A model generated the notes under the pieces. That model saw only the letters and a list, made by a program, of their open reading frames with translations. It had not been told where the DNA came from and ran no database searches. A DNA stretch of 64,000 nucleotides, from the NCBI GenBank assembly GCA_037957365.1, contig JARHVA010000021.1, forward strand, positions 4,794,001 to 4,858,000. The letters run 5' to 3'. Origin of the DNA: Torreya grandis. Its lineage: Eukaryota; Streptophyta; Pinopsida; Cupressales; Taxaceae. Made by a program: the position numbers and the translations under genes. Of this stretch, positions 45,280 through 56,633 are shown piece by piece. Every line of letters starts with the position of its first letter. The first letter of the stretch is position 1.

Positions 45280-47930
45280 GAACAAAAGATGAAGAACATA
45301 ACAAGCTTCATTTCTAAACACGCTAATGATTTGTTTAATTCCAAAATTGTTTGGCAAAGTGTGATATGCAACTATTGTGGTTTTCAAATGAGAGAAGACA
45401 CCAATCACCTCAAATGCCATCTTTGCACGAATCCTTGCCCGAGATGTATAGTTGTGCCTTAAAGTAGAACCTTAAATTACACAAGATAAATGTTCTCATT
45501 GCTAGCTATGAGGAGACAAAAAAAAGAAAAGAAGAGGACAGCTGCAGCAATTGCATCTGTGATGAAATCCCCCCAATTCAGATGAGTTAATAAGCTCTTG
45601 TATTGGCCCACAGATTCAGGGCTCATCCATTGGAGCCAATTGAAGCCAAATGTCTTCACAAGGTTTCTATTTTCCTCGCAATACTCTCAGTGCACAGCCT
45701 TCACTTGAAGGTATTGCTTCCAGAAACGGGAAACACCATAAAGAGGGAATGGCTGCTACAATTTTTTTGGTATTATAACAACATACCATTCAATGTGGTG
45801 AGAAGCCCGTATATGGGGAGTCATTGATAATTACATTGATTGTTGTCGAGAAAGGGTTCAAATCACCCAGTCCTCATGACATGAGTGGGCCCTTTTTGGA
45901 AGATGTCGTAAAATATACGAAGGTGGTAATCTAGGATCATAAAAAAATTTGGCAGAAAAATGGCTGCAGTATTTTGTCTTATGGGTGGACAAATGGCAAG
46001 AATTGAACATTGATAAGCTTTCTAGTGGCTTCAGGTCGTCAATTGTTGCTCTTGAAGTCCATTGATGCCTCCCACAAAGTGAAGAATGCAGAGACTGTGT
46101 GTAATATGTTAGAGGAGGTGGTCATGGCATTGGGTGTTGAAATTATCATCCAAGTTGTGACTAAAAATGCAACAGCTTATGTAACAACGAGGAGACTTCT
46201 TGAGGAGAGGCACCTTACCATATTTTTGAGCCCTCACATTGACCATTGCATTGATGGACATAGGAAAAATTGAATAGGGGAAATTGTGGTTCAAAAAGCC
46301 AAAATGTTACCAAATATATTTACAATCACCCCTGGGTGCTTGACTTGATAAGAGAGCACACCAATAGAAAGGAACTTGTGCAATTGAGAATCTCACAATT
46401 TGCCACAAACTTCATCACATTGCAGAGCATTGTAGCACCACGAACGTCTTTTAAGTAGATGTTTATGGGAACTTGGTGGTTGGAGCCTCCATATTCCAAG
46501 AAGGCCAAAGAGGGCAGGGTTGTGATGACCCTTTTTTATGATGTGTTTGCAAAGAGCACAGATGAGATCCTTAAGGGAACTGTAAACTTAACGATTACAA
46601 TCGTACAAAAGTAATAAACTTCATTACTTTGTAAGTTTGTAAAACTTATTAATTTTTTATTCTTATAAGTTAGATTTATCATTTATTTTTTGGTTCAAGT
46701 TTCTCTTAATTTTAATTTTAAAATTTATGCTATTCTATATTAGGTGACAGAACCTTTCCTCAAAGTTCTACGCTTGGTGGATGGTGGAAAAAAACCAATG
46801 GGTTATCTGTATAAGGCCATGGACAAGGCCAAGAAAGCTGTCCAGCATTATTATGAGAAATTTTAAAGTTTATCCTATTTTTTTTTAGGTGACAAAACCT
46901 TTACTCACAGTTCTACGTCTGGCAGATGGTGGAATAAAACCAATGGGTTATCTATATGAGGCCATTAACAAGGCCAAAGAGGCCATCTAGCATTATTATG
47001 AGGAAAAATATATATATATATATGAACTCATTTGACAGAAAATTGATCAAAGATAGAACAAGCAGCTCCACCAACACATACATGCAACGGTCTACTACTT
47101 AAACTCCAAAATTTGTTTCTTTGATTCCTTTAATGCAAATGAGAAAGTTATGGATGGCTGCAACACATGCATATAGAGGATGATGCCCAACAAAACTCTT
47201 GAAGAGACAATTCTTGATGAATTGCAGATTTATAAGAGAGCAAAGAGGAAGTTCTTTTCTTTCTCTCTATGAATTTGAAGGAGAATGACCCAATAGCCAA
47301 GAAAAATAAATAGAGTCATTTAATCATAATCTCGTAGATACTAGACTTTTGTAATAAATGTAGTTCTAGTGTACTTATAAAGTTATAAATGTATTATTTC
47401 CAAATTTACGGTGGGAATATTATGGTTCAAAAACACCTAATCTTTAGGAACTAGCCGTCTATATTTTGTGTCAGCCTTGTAGCACTTTTTGGTGTGACAA
47501 CCACCAAAACATATTTGAGCCCATTAACATGAAAAAGTGCAGCATGTTGACCCAACAATGCCTCAATGACCTTGATTTTGTGCAACATAATTTTTTTCTT
47601 CACATCAAAAAGGTGGAGGGGAAGGAGACTTGTGATGGGATTGACATGGAAGACATCGATGAATATTCTAACTGGATTGTCGAGGGTGTGGAGCCCAATG
47701 TTAATCTAAGAGGAGATCACAAATTTCGAGAGAGAAACAGCAGAAGGTGCAGCAGCAGTAGAGGCGCATGCGGAAGGTTCGGGAGGGGTTGTACACAATG
47801 ATGACATGCTTGAGTATGATTTCGTTTACAATGAGGAATCCTTAACTTCCACTTTGAGGGCATAACCGATGACTATTCAGAGTTGGAGGGAGATAAGAAA
47901 TTTGAAAAATATTTTATGGATTTGTAATTT
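45280..47930 (+). pseudogene. hAT transposase pseudogene 2 inside the AAR2 intron
   Basis: A BED finger is recognisable at about 45352-45450 (WQSVICNYCGFQMREDTNH then LKCHLC). A DUF659-like region follows: FFWYYNNIPFNVVRSPYM near 45760, and SFLVASGRQLLLLKSIDAS with VTKNATAYV at 46010-46273. The C-terminal hAT region is at 47466-47801 (LTQQCLNDLDFVQHNFFLH, then ETCDGIDMEDIDEYSNWI). Stops and frameshifts are numerous. The terminal inverted repeats and target duplication were not located, so outer limits are approximate. It is related to but older than hAT 1. Confidence 0.75.
46742..47010 (+). repeat. 145-bp tandem duplication of a transposase exon in hAT 2
   Basis: The segment starting aggtgaca at 46742 recurs at 46887. 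Both encode a PMGYLY block followed by KAKKAV or KAKEAI and QHYY-type residues. The acceptor-like T-run plus AG is copied too. Confidence 0.8.
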
Positions 47931-49840
47931 TCTATGATGATGATTAATCATCAATCATCATATGATATTATGATGTGCATTGTACTCCTTTTTGTCTAAA
48001 ACTAATTGAAAATATATGTGTTCTCTATATTAATTTCTTATGCTTTTTCACAATATTTTGTATGTTATTTAAGTTTTTTAAATGAATTAATATATTTTTT
48101 AATTTGTCAAGTTTTTGCAAAGTATGAGATTTATAACTATGGTCAAGGTGATTGATGTCAATGACCCAAACTCTTTATAGGCAACACCACCACCAAAAAT
48201 GTATTGTAGAAAATGAATATTAACAACCAAACCAAAAAATTGATATACATAAATATTGAAATTGGAATTAACACTTGCCACTTTAATCATATAACAAAGA
48301 TTCTCCAAAATACAAGCAACAATAACAACTAGGGAGAATATTGGAGAGAATTCGCAAACACAACATAAGTAGGAAGGCTCCCAAGAAGTTACATTGGTAG
48401 GACAACGAGCGACAACCACCTATCATATTGGGCATAAGTACAAACCTCGGGTAACCAGCCAAAAATTAAATATGCTCGTATGAACATATAGTTGGAACAC
48501 ATGCTAATCGTTTATTCTATGACTCGAGCACAACAAAACACAATAACTCAAGTAGGCCAATTACATAATACAAACTAAAACATTCTATGCCATACCAAAA
48601 ATAGTGATGAAGAGTTGTTAGGATATATTACCCAATACTGTTTTATTCCAATCCATGATTTTATGTTGCAGGAAATTTAACTTGCCCATGCATCTAAATA
48701 TTGCAAATCCTTGATTGTCTGGGAAAGAACTCCACAATTGTAATATGCTGGCCTGAAAATCTGGATATCGTAGCCGCATGTTTTAATCTGAATTGATACT
48801 TCCTTGGCCCCTGGGCTCCAGTGATCTGCAGGCCAGCAATCTAACAATGTGGAATTAAAGAGTCCTGCAATGATCTGTCAACCACACAATATCCAAATTT
48901 CAAACAGCAAAAAGCTATCAAGTTAAATTGCCTTTTCGGAAGTCTAGATCATGAGATGATATTGATCAGTAAAATTCTTTGGCAATGCGACTTGCTGAGG
49001 CTCATAGCAAAGTTCCACTTGTTTCTCATTGCCTGATTTAAAGAGATTGACGTCTTCCCTGCACCCCACACCCAATATTTTGTACAGTTTGTGCCAATTA
49101 CACAACCAGATTGCGAGGCCTGATAACATGGTGTATCCCGCAGCCTATTATATATTGGGATGTAGATATTTTGACGAAGAAAACAATATTCATCTGTATA
49201 GTTTTCATCTCTGATGCTATTCCTCCTGCATGGTACTGGGAAGTCACACAAAGGTATTTTTTTGCATTCCATAGAACTACAAAACACCCGCTCCTGTTAG
49301 TTCTTGGTAGTGATGATTCTTGGAGCCCCATTTTGTGATTCTTCCTGGATTTTCTGTTAATGAATTTTCGTTTCCTGTAATAAATTCAGGTCATCCTTAC
49401 TTTGAGCAATAATATGCCTTTGACATTCCATGATTGTATTATCATTATGGAACTTTTGGAAACAATAGGCCTGCTCGGATCCCTCAGAATAAGTGTTGTG
49501 CTTGTGATCAGGTCTGATTTCACTGGATCTGGTTGGGGAAAAATATTCTCTGTGGTGATAAGTGTCATATCTGCAGAAGAATCTAAGGGTGCACTCGACT
49601 CTTCCTCTTGTAAGATTTGATCCTTTCATTTTTCCCTGATGGTGGCCTGTTCCTATGTCTTTAGTACTTCGTTGATTATTCGTTGTATTTTGCTTTTCTT
49701 TTGCAGCCAGATTGAATTTTATTGAGCCCACAGATATCTGATTCTGACCCTTAGACTGCTTAGTAGTTCTGTTTCTCTAGACATAATCCTCGTTATTGAC
49801 GCTGACGAGGGTTGACCACTTGTACATGTGATTGGCAGAC
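47931..49840. other. Intronic stretch with one possible unidentified exon
   Basis: Mostly AT-rich without recognised content. On the minus strand 48677-48874 could be a terminal exon: acceptor ggttgacag|ATCATT, 65 codons with many Cys (LLDCWPADHWSPGAKE, CGYDIQIFRPAYYNCG), then TAA. I do not recognise the protein and no partner exon is certain. Confidence 0.3.
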
Positions 49841-49845
49841 TTGGC

Positions 49846-50842
49846 TGTAATGTCCCCTTTAAGACATATTATGCAAATCTGAAAATTAACAACAAACCCT
49901 AACACAAACATATGCAACCTCTGTTTTTTTGTTTCAAACCCTAACCATAAAATTTCAGAATTCTAAATATACAAATTGAGGGCACAAGTTGCAATATTTA
50001 TTATCAAATATTCACCATAAACTCAGAAACATTACAGCCCACAAAAATAACTTCAAATCTGTTTTTTCAAACCAACAAAAGGCTGGAAAATTCAATAAAA
50101 ATACCAGCAACATTTATATGCCTTCAAACACCAGAAAGCTCAGTAAATTGCCCCAATAACTCCAATTTAAACCCCCAAAAGAGGTCGCTGCCCTAGGAAA
50201 GGTCTTCAAACTGGTTCGCTGCCCTCCTCAAACACTTTTTTGCCCTTTTTGGGCTCCAAAACAAGGTCGTTGCCCTAATAACTGATGCATCCTCCCTCAA
50301 GCTGCCCTTCCTTGCTTCACCTCACCTGAAAATGGTGTCTAAGCTCCTCAAACTGATCAATTATGCCCTTTGCAACCCTTGAAATGAGGCTGCCCTGCTG
50401 AACGTTAAGGATTTCCATTCTTAACTTTGGATTTACAATAAAAGTTTTTGTCTTCAATGGAGACAAGTCAAGCAAATCGTGCTCAAACTCGAGATTTCAA
50501 TTGGTAAACATGATAACCCTTCAAAATGAACCTCCTCCTCCTTTTTATATCATTTCCCTCTAAAAACCCTTCCAAAAGGGTGCGCTCCACTTGGAGGGAA
50601 TATTTGAATATATTAAAAGGCACATGCCTTATAATTTCACTTAAGAGCTAAACTAGCCCATGATCAAAAAGCCCCCTTCCCATGTCAAAATTAGAAAAGA
50701 TTTACCAAAAGGTACCTTTTTATAACTTGAAAACGAGAACCAAAGTTTCCCCTTTGATTTTTCCTTCCCTTAGCCTTTGGCAAATAACAAGGAAAAAGGC
50801 AAAGGATCTTCAACTGCTCATATTTGAAAAGAGGACATGACA
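49846..50842 (-). repeat. 3' LTR of element F
   Basis: 997 bp, paired with 55635-56628, next to the polypurine tract at 50843-50856. Confidence 0.9.
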
Positions 50843-51273
50843 ATCCTCCCCTCTTGAAATTGCTTGTCCTCAAACAATTGCAAGTTTGGATGCTGCAAAA
50901 TGGCTACCCCTTCCCAAATAGCATCTTCAAGAGGCAAATCCTTCCAATGAACAACGTACTCCATGATGCTTCGGCTCCTAAGCTTCCTTTTCCAAACCTC
51001 TATAATAGAATCTGGAACCAAAATCAACATGCCTTCATCCACAAATGGCAACAAATCAATGGACGGAGTGATGTGCTGCTCAAGTTCCTTTTTTAAGCAT
51101 GAAACATGAAATACACTGTGAATTTGACTACCTTCAAGCAACTCTAGCTCATAAGCAACTTTTCCAACCCTCATTGGAACATTGTGGGGACCATAAAAGC
51201 GCGGTTTAAGCTTTTTCGCTCCACTTTGCTTGATGGAAGATTGTCTATATCGTTGCAATCTCAAAAAAACCAT
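50818..51273 (-). pseudogene. Integrase C-terminus and chromodomain of element F
   Basis: The frame of 151 codons is open. KKLKPRFYGPHNVPMRVGK and YELELLEGSQIHSVFHVS are the usual integrase C-terminal block; ILVPDSIIEVWKRKL and YVVHWKDLPLEDAIWEG form the chromodomain. The frame ends inside the LTR, after LFEDKQFQEGRIVMSS. The chromodomain identifies the element as a chromovirus; it would steer integration towards marked chromatin. Confidence 0.85.
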
Positions 51274-51283
51274 GTCACCTACC

Positions 51284-52194
51284 TCAAAAGTTCTCTATCC
51301 GATGCTGGTCCGCATACAATTTATGTTGGTTTTGAGCATGTTGAAGATACCTTTTGAGTTGTTCCACAATTTCAAGGCTCTGTTGTACCAAATCCGCAAC
51401 CTTGGGCACTCTACTATTAGTTAAAATCAGGTCTACAAAGGAGAACGCATCATACCCATACAAGGCCTTGAAGGGTGACATACCAATTCACATGTGGTAT
51501 GACGTATTGTAGCAATACTCAACCATGTACAGCCACTTATTCCACATTGATTGTTGCCCTGAAACGTAGTTTCGGAGATATCCTTCCATCCATTTGTTTA
51601 CTATTTCAATCTACCATTCGGTTTGTGGGTGGCAGTTAGTACTGAGAGACAACTCTGTGCCCACCAAACGGAAGAGTTCTCGCCAAAAGAGACTAATGAA
51701 CCTATTGTCCCTGTCATTTACAATGTTCCTAGGCAGCCCATGAAGTTTAAATACTTCTTTGAAAAAAACATCAACCACTATGGGAGCTTTATACTTGGCT
51801 AGAAGTGCAAAAATATATGCATATTTAGTAAGCCTATCCACCACTACGAACATACTATTCGTACCTTGTGCCATGGGCAAGTTCGTAATGAAATCCATTG
51901 ATATGCTTTCCCATTTTTGTGTGGGAACCGATAGAGGCTGCAAAAGACCAGCTAGAAAAGTGTGTTCATCCTTGTTTCATTGGCAAACAAGGCAGTCCTG
52001 GATGTATTGAAGAATGTCCCCTTTAAGGCCCTTTCAAAAGAACCTCTCCCTTGCTTGTACGTTTTTAAGTACCCCGAATGACCAGCCATTGCAATATCAT
52101 GTACAACCTTCATTATTTTTTGTTTCAACTTGGATTTAGAGGTTAAAAAGGCCATAATTTGGTATAAAATCAGACCATCAACCACCTTGTACAT
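51284..52194 (-). pseudogene. Integrase (zinc-binding and catalytic core) of element F
   Basis: A zinc-binding region (VHDIAMAGHSGYLKTYKQ) is followed by the catalytic core. WESISMDFITNLPMAQG carries the first Asp and LPRNIVNDRDNRFISLFW the second; the Glu region follows in CHPQTEW and beyond a stop. MSPFKALYGYDAFSF is the conserved block after the core. Stops near 51611 and shifts near 52000 break the enzyme. Confidence 0.85.
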
Positions 52195-52206
52195 TCTATC
52201 AACAAC

Positions 52207-53420
52207 TTAACCTTCCATGACAGTTGTAGTAAATCCATCTTTTGCATACTCAGTTGTGATTACAGCCTTCCAATCCACTGTAATTTCACTCGTAAAACAT
52301 AAAATGGACTTCCTGGACAATGCATCAGCAATTACATTGTTTTTCTTTTTGACATATTCAATATCAAAATCATAAGATTGCAATTTACTCACCCATTTTT
52401 GCTGCCTATCACTCAAATCAATTTCACTGAGGAAATACTTCAAACTATTGTGGTCCATTTTCACCACAAATCAAATATTGTTTGAACTTGGCCAAAGCAT
52501 GCATGATGTCTAGCATTTATGTCATAAATGGAGAATCTACGCTCCACTTCCTTGAGTTTTCTACTTTCAAAAGCAATAGGATGTCATTTTTACATTATGA
52601 CAGCCCTTACACCTCCAGAAGCATCGCATTCCAAGACAAACGGAATGGTGAAATCTGGAACAGTGAGTACTGGACAAGTACTCATCACGTCCTTAAGCTT
52701 TTCAAAGGCCTCCATAGCTGTTTTTGACCAAATGAAAGCTCCCTTCTTTATCAAATCCGTTAGTGGGGCAGCAAGCTGTGAAATCCCCTTCACAAACGCC
52801 TATAGTAGCTGCATAAACCAAGAAATCCCCTCAAATGTGTCATAGTAGTGGGGGGTGGCCAATCCACAATGGCTTGTATCTTTTGTTGGTCCACATGGAC
52901 CCCTTGGGCATTGATTATGTGCCCCCAAATACAAAATTTCAAAAACTCCAAACTCACATTTGGATGCTTTGGCAAAAAGAGTGCTTGTTGTTCCAATACT
53001 ACCAACACTATGTCCAAGTGTTGTCGATGTTCCTCCCGTATTTTACTATAGACAAAAATATCATCAAAGAAAACTAACACAAATTTTTCAAATATTGCCT
53101 AAAATAATGATTCATGCATGATTGAAAAATGCCAGGTGCATTGGTTAAACCAAAGAGCACTACCAAAAACTCAAAGTGTCCAAAGTGACATCTAAAAGTT
53201 GTTTTTTGCACATCCTCCTCCCTTACACGGATTTAATGGTACCTGGTCTTCAAATCAATCTTGGAGAAATAAATCGACCCATGAAGTTCATCAATCAACT
53301 CATCAATTTTAGGTATGGGATATCTATTCTTGATGGTTTTCTTGTTCAATAGGCGATAGTCTATGCACATCCTCATTGTCACATCCTTCTTCACAAGCAC
53401 AACCGATGAAGCAAAAGGGA
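52207..53420 (-). pseudogene. Reverse transcriptase and RNase H of element F
   Basis: Reverse transcriptase blocks include [27 protein letters not shown] and the active site VFFDDIFVYSKI (53080-53045). The C-terminal part is GFLGLCSYYRRL. RNase H shows FVLECDASGGV and VKMDHNSLKYFLSE, then WVSKLQSYDFDIEYVKKKN and ADALSRKS at its end. At least four frame changes or stops separate these pieces. Confidence 0.85.
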
Positions 53421-53985
53421 CAGAACTAGGCCTTATGTGACAATCTCCAAAAGCTCTTTGATAGCTTTTTCAATTTCTTCTATATAGACCCTTGGGTGGC
53501 AGTAAGGTGTAGTAATTACCACTTTGGTGCCTAGTTCCAATTCAATGATGTGCTCAAAAACCCTATCCGGGGGTAGCCCATGAAGAATACTACCAAACAT
53601 CTTTGCATGCCTATCAAGGATGGGTTGAATATCCTTGTGTTGATCCTATTGTCCCAAATCAGAATTTGTAGCACTTTCAAAACAATCGGCTGCCCAAACA
53701 ACTTGCCCTCTATGAAAGGCTATTTCCATGCTCTTTGAAGTCACCACCATGGGTGTCCATTAATCAAACCGTGTAGCACCACTTCCTTATCGGCTGCCCT
53801 AAATTTTAATTCCACTGTTTGATAATTTTGGGTGAATTCCCCAAGTGAGTGCAGCCATTGTACAAACTAAATCAGTTGCTCCTATGCAAACTACATAAAA
53901 ATCATCTTCAATTTTGTGCTTACCCAATGTGATGTTCAACCTTGGAATCTTCTTGGTGGAAGGATGGTGAAGCCATCCACCACGA

Positions 53986-54186
53986 TCACATTAAAGCCTC
54001 TAAAATCAATAATTTGCATATCGTTGTCAATCCCTCATCAGTAAAGTTGTGGGTGGCTCCACTATCAATGAGCACGATGACCTTCTTACCTTGCAAGAGC
54101 CCTCTCACTCTAAAGGGGTGGTATCTAGGAGCTCCGAATAAGGTAGCAAGGGTGCCATCCAAGTTATCCTCTTCTCCCTTTCCCAC
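53986..54186 (-). pseudogene. Aspartic protease of element F
   Basis: KVIVLIDSGATHNFTDEGL holds the DSGA active site of retroelement protease. It directly follows the gag zinc knuckle region. The frame is short and isolated by stops. Confidence 0.8.
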
Positions 54187-54229
54187 TTGTTCCTCCTTTT
54201 AAGTGGTTGTCCCTACCTCTTCTTTTTTT

Positions 54230-55443
54230 TTCTCCATCCGAAATCACTTCTATGTAGTGAACATGCCCCTTTCCAAGGCAACGATGCCCTGGTGTCCAAG
54301 GATCCTTGCATGAAAAACACAAAAAAAATCTTCTTAATTCATTTTTTGACTCTCCCCCATCTTTGGTAGCTCGTTTTTCTGCCCAAATCCTTGCTGATAG
54401 GGCTTCTTTTGTTGTCCAAAGAGGACTGATTTTGGCGGCTTCGAAATTGCTGTCCTAGGCTGCCCACAAGTGTTTGTCCTTTGCTATCCAAAGGGACTAA
54501 AAGTATTAGTTTTCTGCAATCCCAAAGACAGAATTTTGCCCCTAGGAGCTGTAGATTCAAGGTCAAGAGACTTTTGAATGGCCTCTTGAAGTGTGAGAGG
54601 GTTGAAAGCCTTGACTAAACCCCTAAGTGGGTCAGCCAACCACTCCATGAACAAAACTACAAGTCTTCTTTCTGAAACATTCGTTACCATAACTAAAACC
54701 CTCTGAAAATCAGCCACATACTCCTCCACGGAAGTTTTTTGTTTCAGCTAAGCCAATTTCTGAAATGAAGTTCTAGATCAGCCCTATCAAATCTTTCAAT
54801 TATTCTTCTACTGAATCTTCATAGGTGTTTATGAGGTGGTGCCCTTGTGTTACCAAACAGCGGTACCACCACTCATCGGTAGCTCCCTCCAAATGCAAAG
54901 TAGCGAATTTTATGGCCTCATCCTCCATCATAGGCCTTGGTGTAAGGTATGTGTCTACTCTTTGTACCCATGCCCTAGCTGAACTTTTGGTAGATCCATC
55001 AAAAGTGGAAATGTGAGCTTTCCCAAAGCATATTGAAAATCTCCTTGGTTGTTCCTTGGTTTATGACCAGCCCTCGAACCACCCTTGCCTTTATTCAATA
55101 TCACAAAATCTGCAAAGCTCATTCCCCCTCTGATTGCAGGTGAAAAGGTCATATATTCCTCATAGCTTGCATCCACATCATCCCATATAGCTTGGTCCTC
55201 CCTTTCTAGAATGACTTCCTCTATACGAAGGAAGTTGGGCTGATTAGGCCATTGTGTAGATCCAACCGTCACCCTTGGTGGAGGGAGAGGGTTGTTGTAT
55301 GTACTTGAAACACTGCCATCACCGTTGTGTGGCCTATGTCCATTCATAATCTTCATGGTTTGGATAAATTTAGTCATCATCTTCGCCAACCGCTCTTGAG
55401 TTTGAGTAAATTTTTCGAACCTATCCCTATTTGAATCATCCAT
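54230..55443 (-). pseudogene. gag of element F
   Basis: ATG at 55443 starts MDDSNRDRFEKFTQTQERL; the frame is open for 162 codons to 54955, then continues in other frames. The capsid core HLEGATDEWWYR is near 54850-54890, and the gag middle at 54484-54729 (YVADFQRVLVMVTNVSERR). The knuckle CFSCKDPWTPGHRC (CX2CX7HXC) is at about 54275-54320. This is a normal plant Ty3/gypsy gag, now broken. Confidence 0.8.
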
Positions 55444-55621
55444 GTCACTATGCCTTGGTTATTCCAAGTCTTGTCTTGGTTGTTCCGACTTTTCCCTTGG
55501 CTGCTCTTGATCTTCTACTTGATTTTCTAGAGCCTTTTTTTTTCCCTTTCATAGTACCTCACTTCCCTATCACTGTTTGGCATGAAGTCAACTCAAATCC
55601 CCACAGCTAGCCAAGAATTTG

Positions 55622-55633
55622 GCTCTGATACCA
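55622..55633 (-). other. Primer binding site of element F
   Basis: Minus strand TGGTATCAGAGC, an exact iMet-tRNA site, one base inside the 5' LTR. Confidence 0.85.
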
Positions 55634-55634
55634 C

Positions 55635-56628
55635 CGTAATGTCCCCTTCAGGTCATATTATGCAAATATGAAAATTAAAAACAGAGCCTAACACACATGC
55701 AATCTCTGATTTTTTTGTTTCAAATCCTAACCATAAAATTTCAGAATTCTGGAAATACAAATTTAGGGCACAAGTTGCAATATTTTATTATCAAATATTC
55801 ACCATAAATTCAGAAACATTACAGCCCACAAAAATACCTTCAAATCTGATTTTTCGAACCAACAAAAGGTTGAAAAAAATCAATAAAAATACCAGCAATA
55901 TTTATATGCCTTCAAACCCCATAAAGCTCAATAAATTGCCCCAAAAACTGCAATTTAAACCCCCAAAAAAGGTCGTTGCCCTAGGAGAGGGCTCCAAACT
56001 GGTTCGCTGCCCTCAAACACTTTGTTGCCCTTTTTGGACTCCAAAACAAGGTCGCTGCCCTAGTAACTGCTGAGTCCTCCCTCAAGCTGCCCTTCCTTGC
56101 TTCACCTCACCTAAAAATGGTGTCTAAGCTCCTCAAACTAATCAATTATGCCCTTTGCAACCCTTGAAATGAGGCTGCCCAACTGAAAGTTAAGGGTTTT
56201 TGTCCTTGACTTCAGATTTCTAATAAAAGTTTTTGTATTCCATGGAGACAAGTCAAGCAAATCGTGCTCAAACTCAAGATTCCAATTGGTAAACATGATA
56301 ACCCTTCAAAATGAACTTCCTTCTCCTTTTTTATATCATTTCCCTCTAAAAGCCCTTCCAAAAAGGTGAGTTCCACCTGGAGGGAATATTTGAATATTTT
56401 AAAAAACATGTGCCTTATAATTTCACTTAATGGCTAAACTAGCTCATGATCAAAAAGCCCCCTTCTCAAGTCAAAATTAGAAAAGACTAACCAAAAAGTA
56501 CCTTTTTACAACTTAAAAACAAGAACCAAAGTTTCCCCTTAGATTTTTCCTTCCCTTAGCCTATGGAAAACAAGAAGGAAATAGGCTAAGGGTCTTCAAT
56601 TGCTCATATTTGAGAAGAGGGCATCACA
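55635..56628 (-). repeat. 5' LTR of element F
   Basis: 994 bp, homologous to 49846-50842, followed by ttggc at 56629-56633. Confidence 0.9.
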
Positions 56629-56633
56629 TTGGC

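Larger units (their letters stand above)
49846..56628 (-). mobile_element. Degenerate chromovirus (Ty3/gypsy) F with all pol domains
   Basis: LTRs are 55635-56628 (5') and 49846-50842 (3'); the target duplication ttggc is at 49841-49845 and 56629-56633. From right to left on the minus strand are primer site, gag with knuckle, protease, reverse transcriptase, RNase H, integrase and chromodomain. Every domain is broken by stops or frameshifts. LTRs have diverged; even the first base of the 5' LTR has mutated (TG read as CG on the plus strand at 55635). It is the only LTR element here that once could have moved by itself, and its relatives are the likely partners of A-E. Confidence 0.93.

Noticed and set aside
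45477..45659. Minus-strand ORF with a hydrophobic stretch
   Set aside because: Antisense to hAT pseudogene 2; no independent support.
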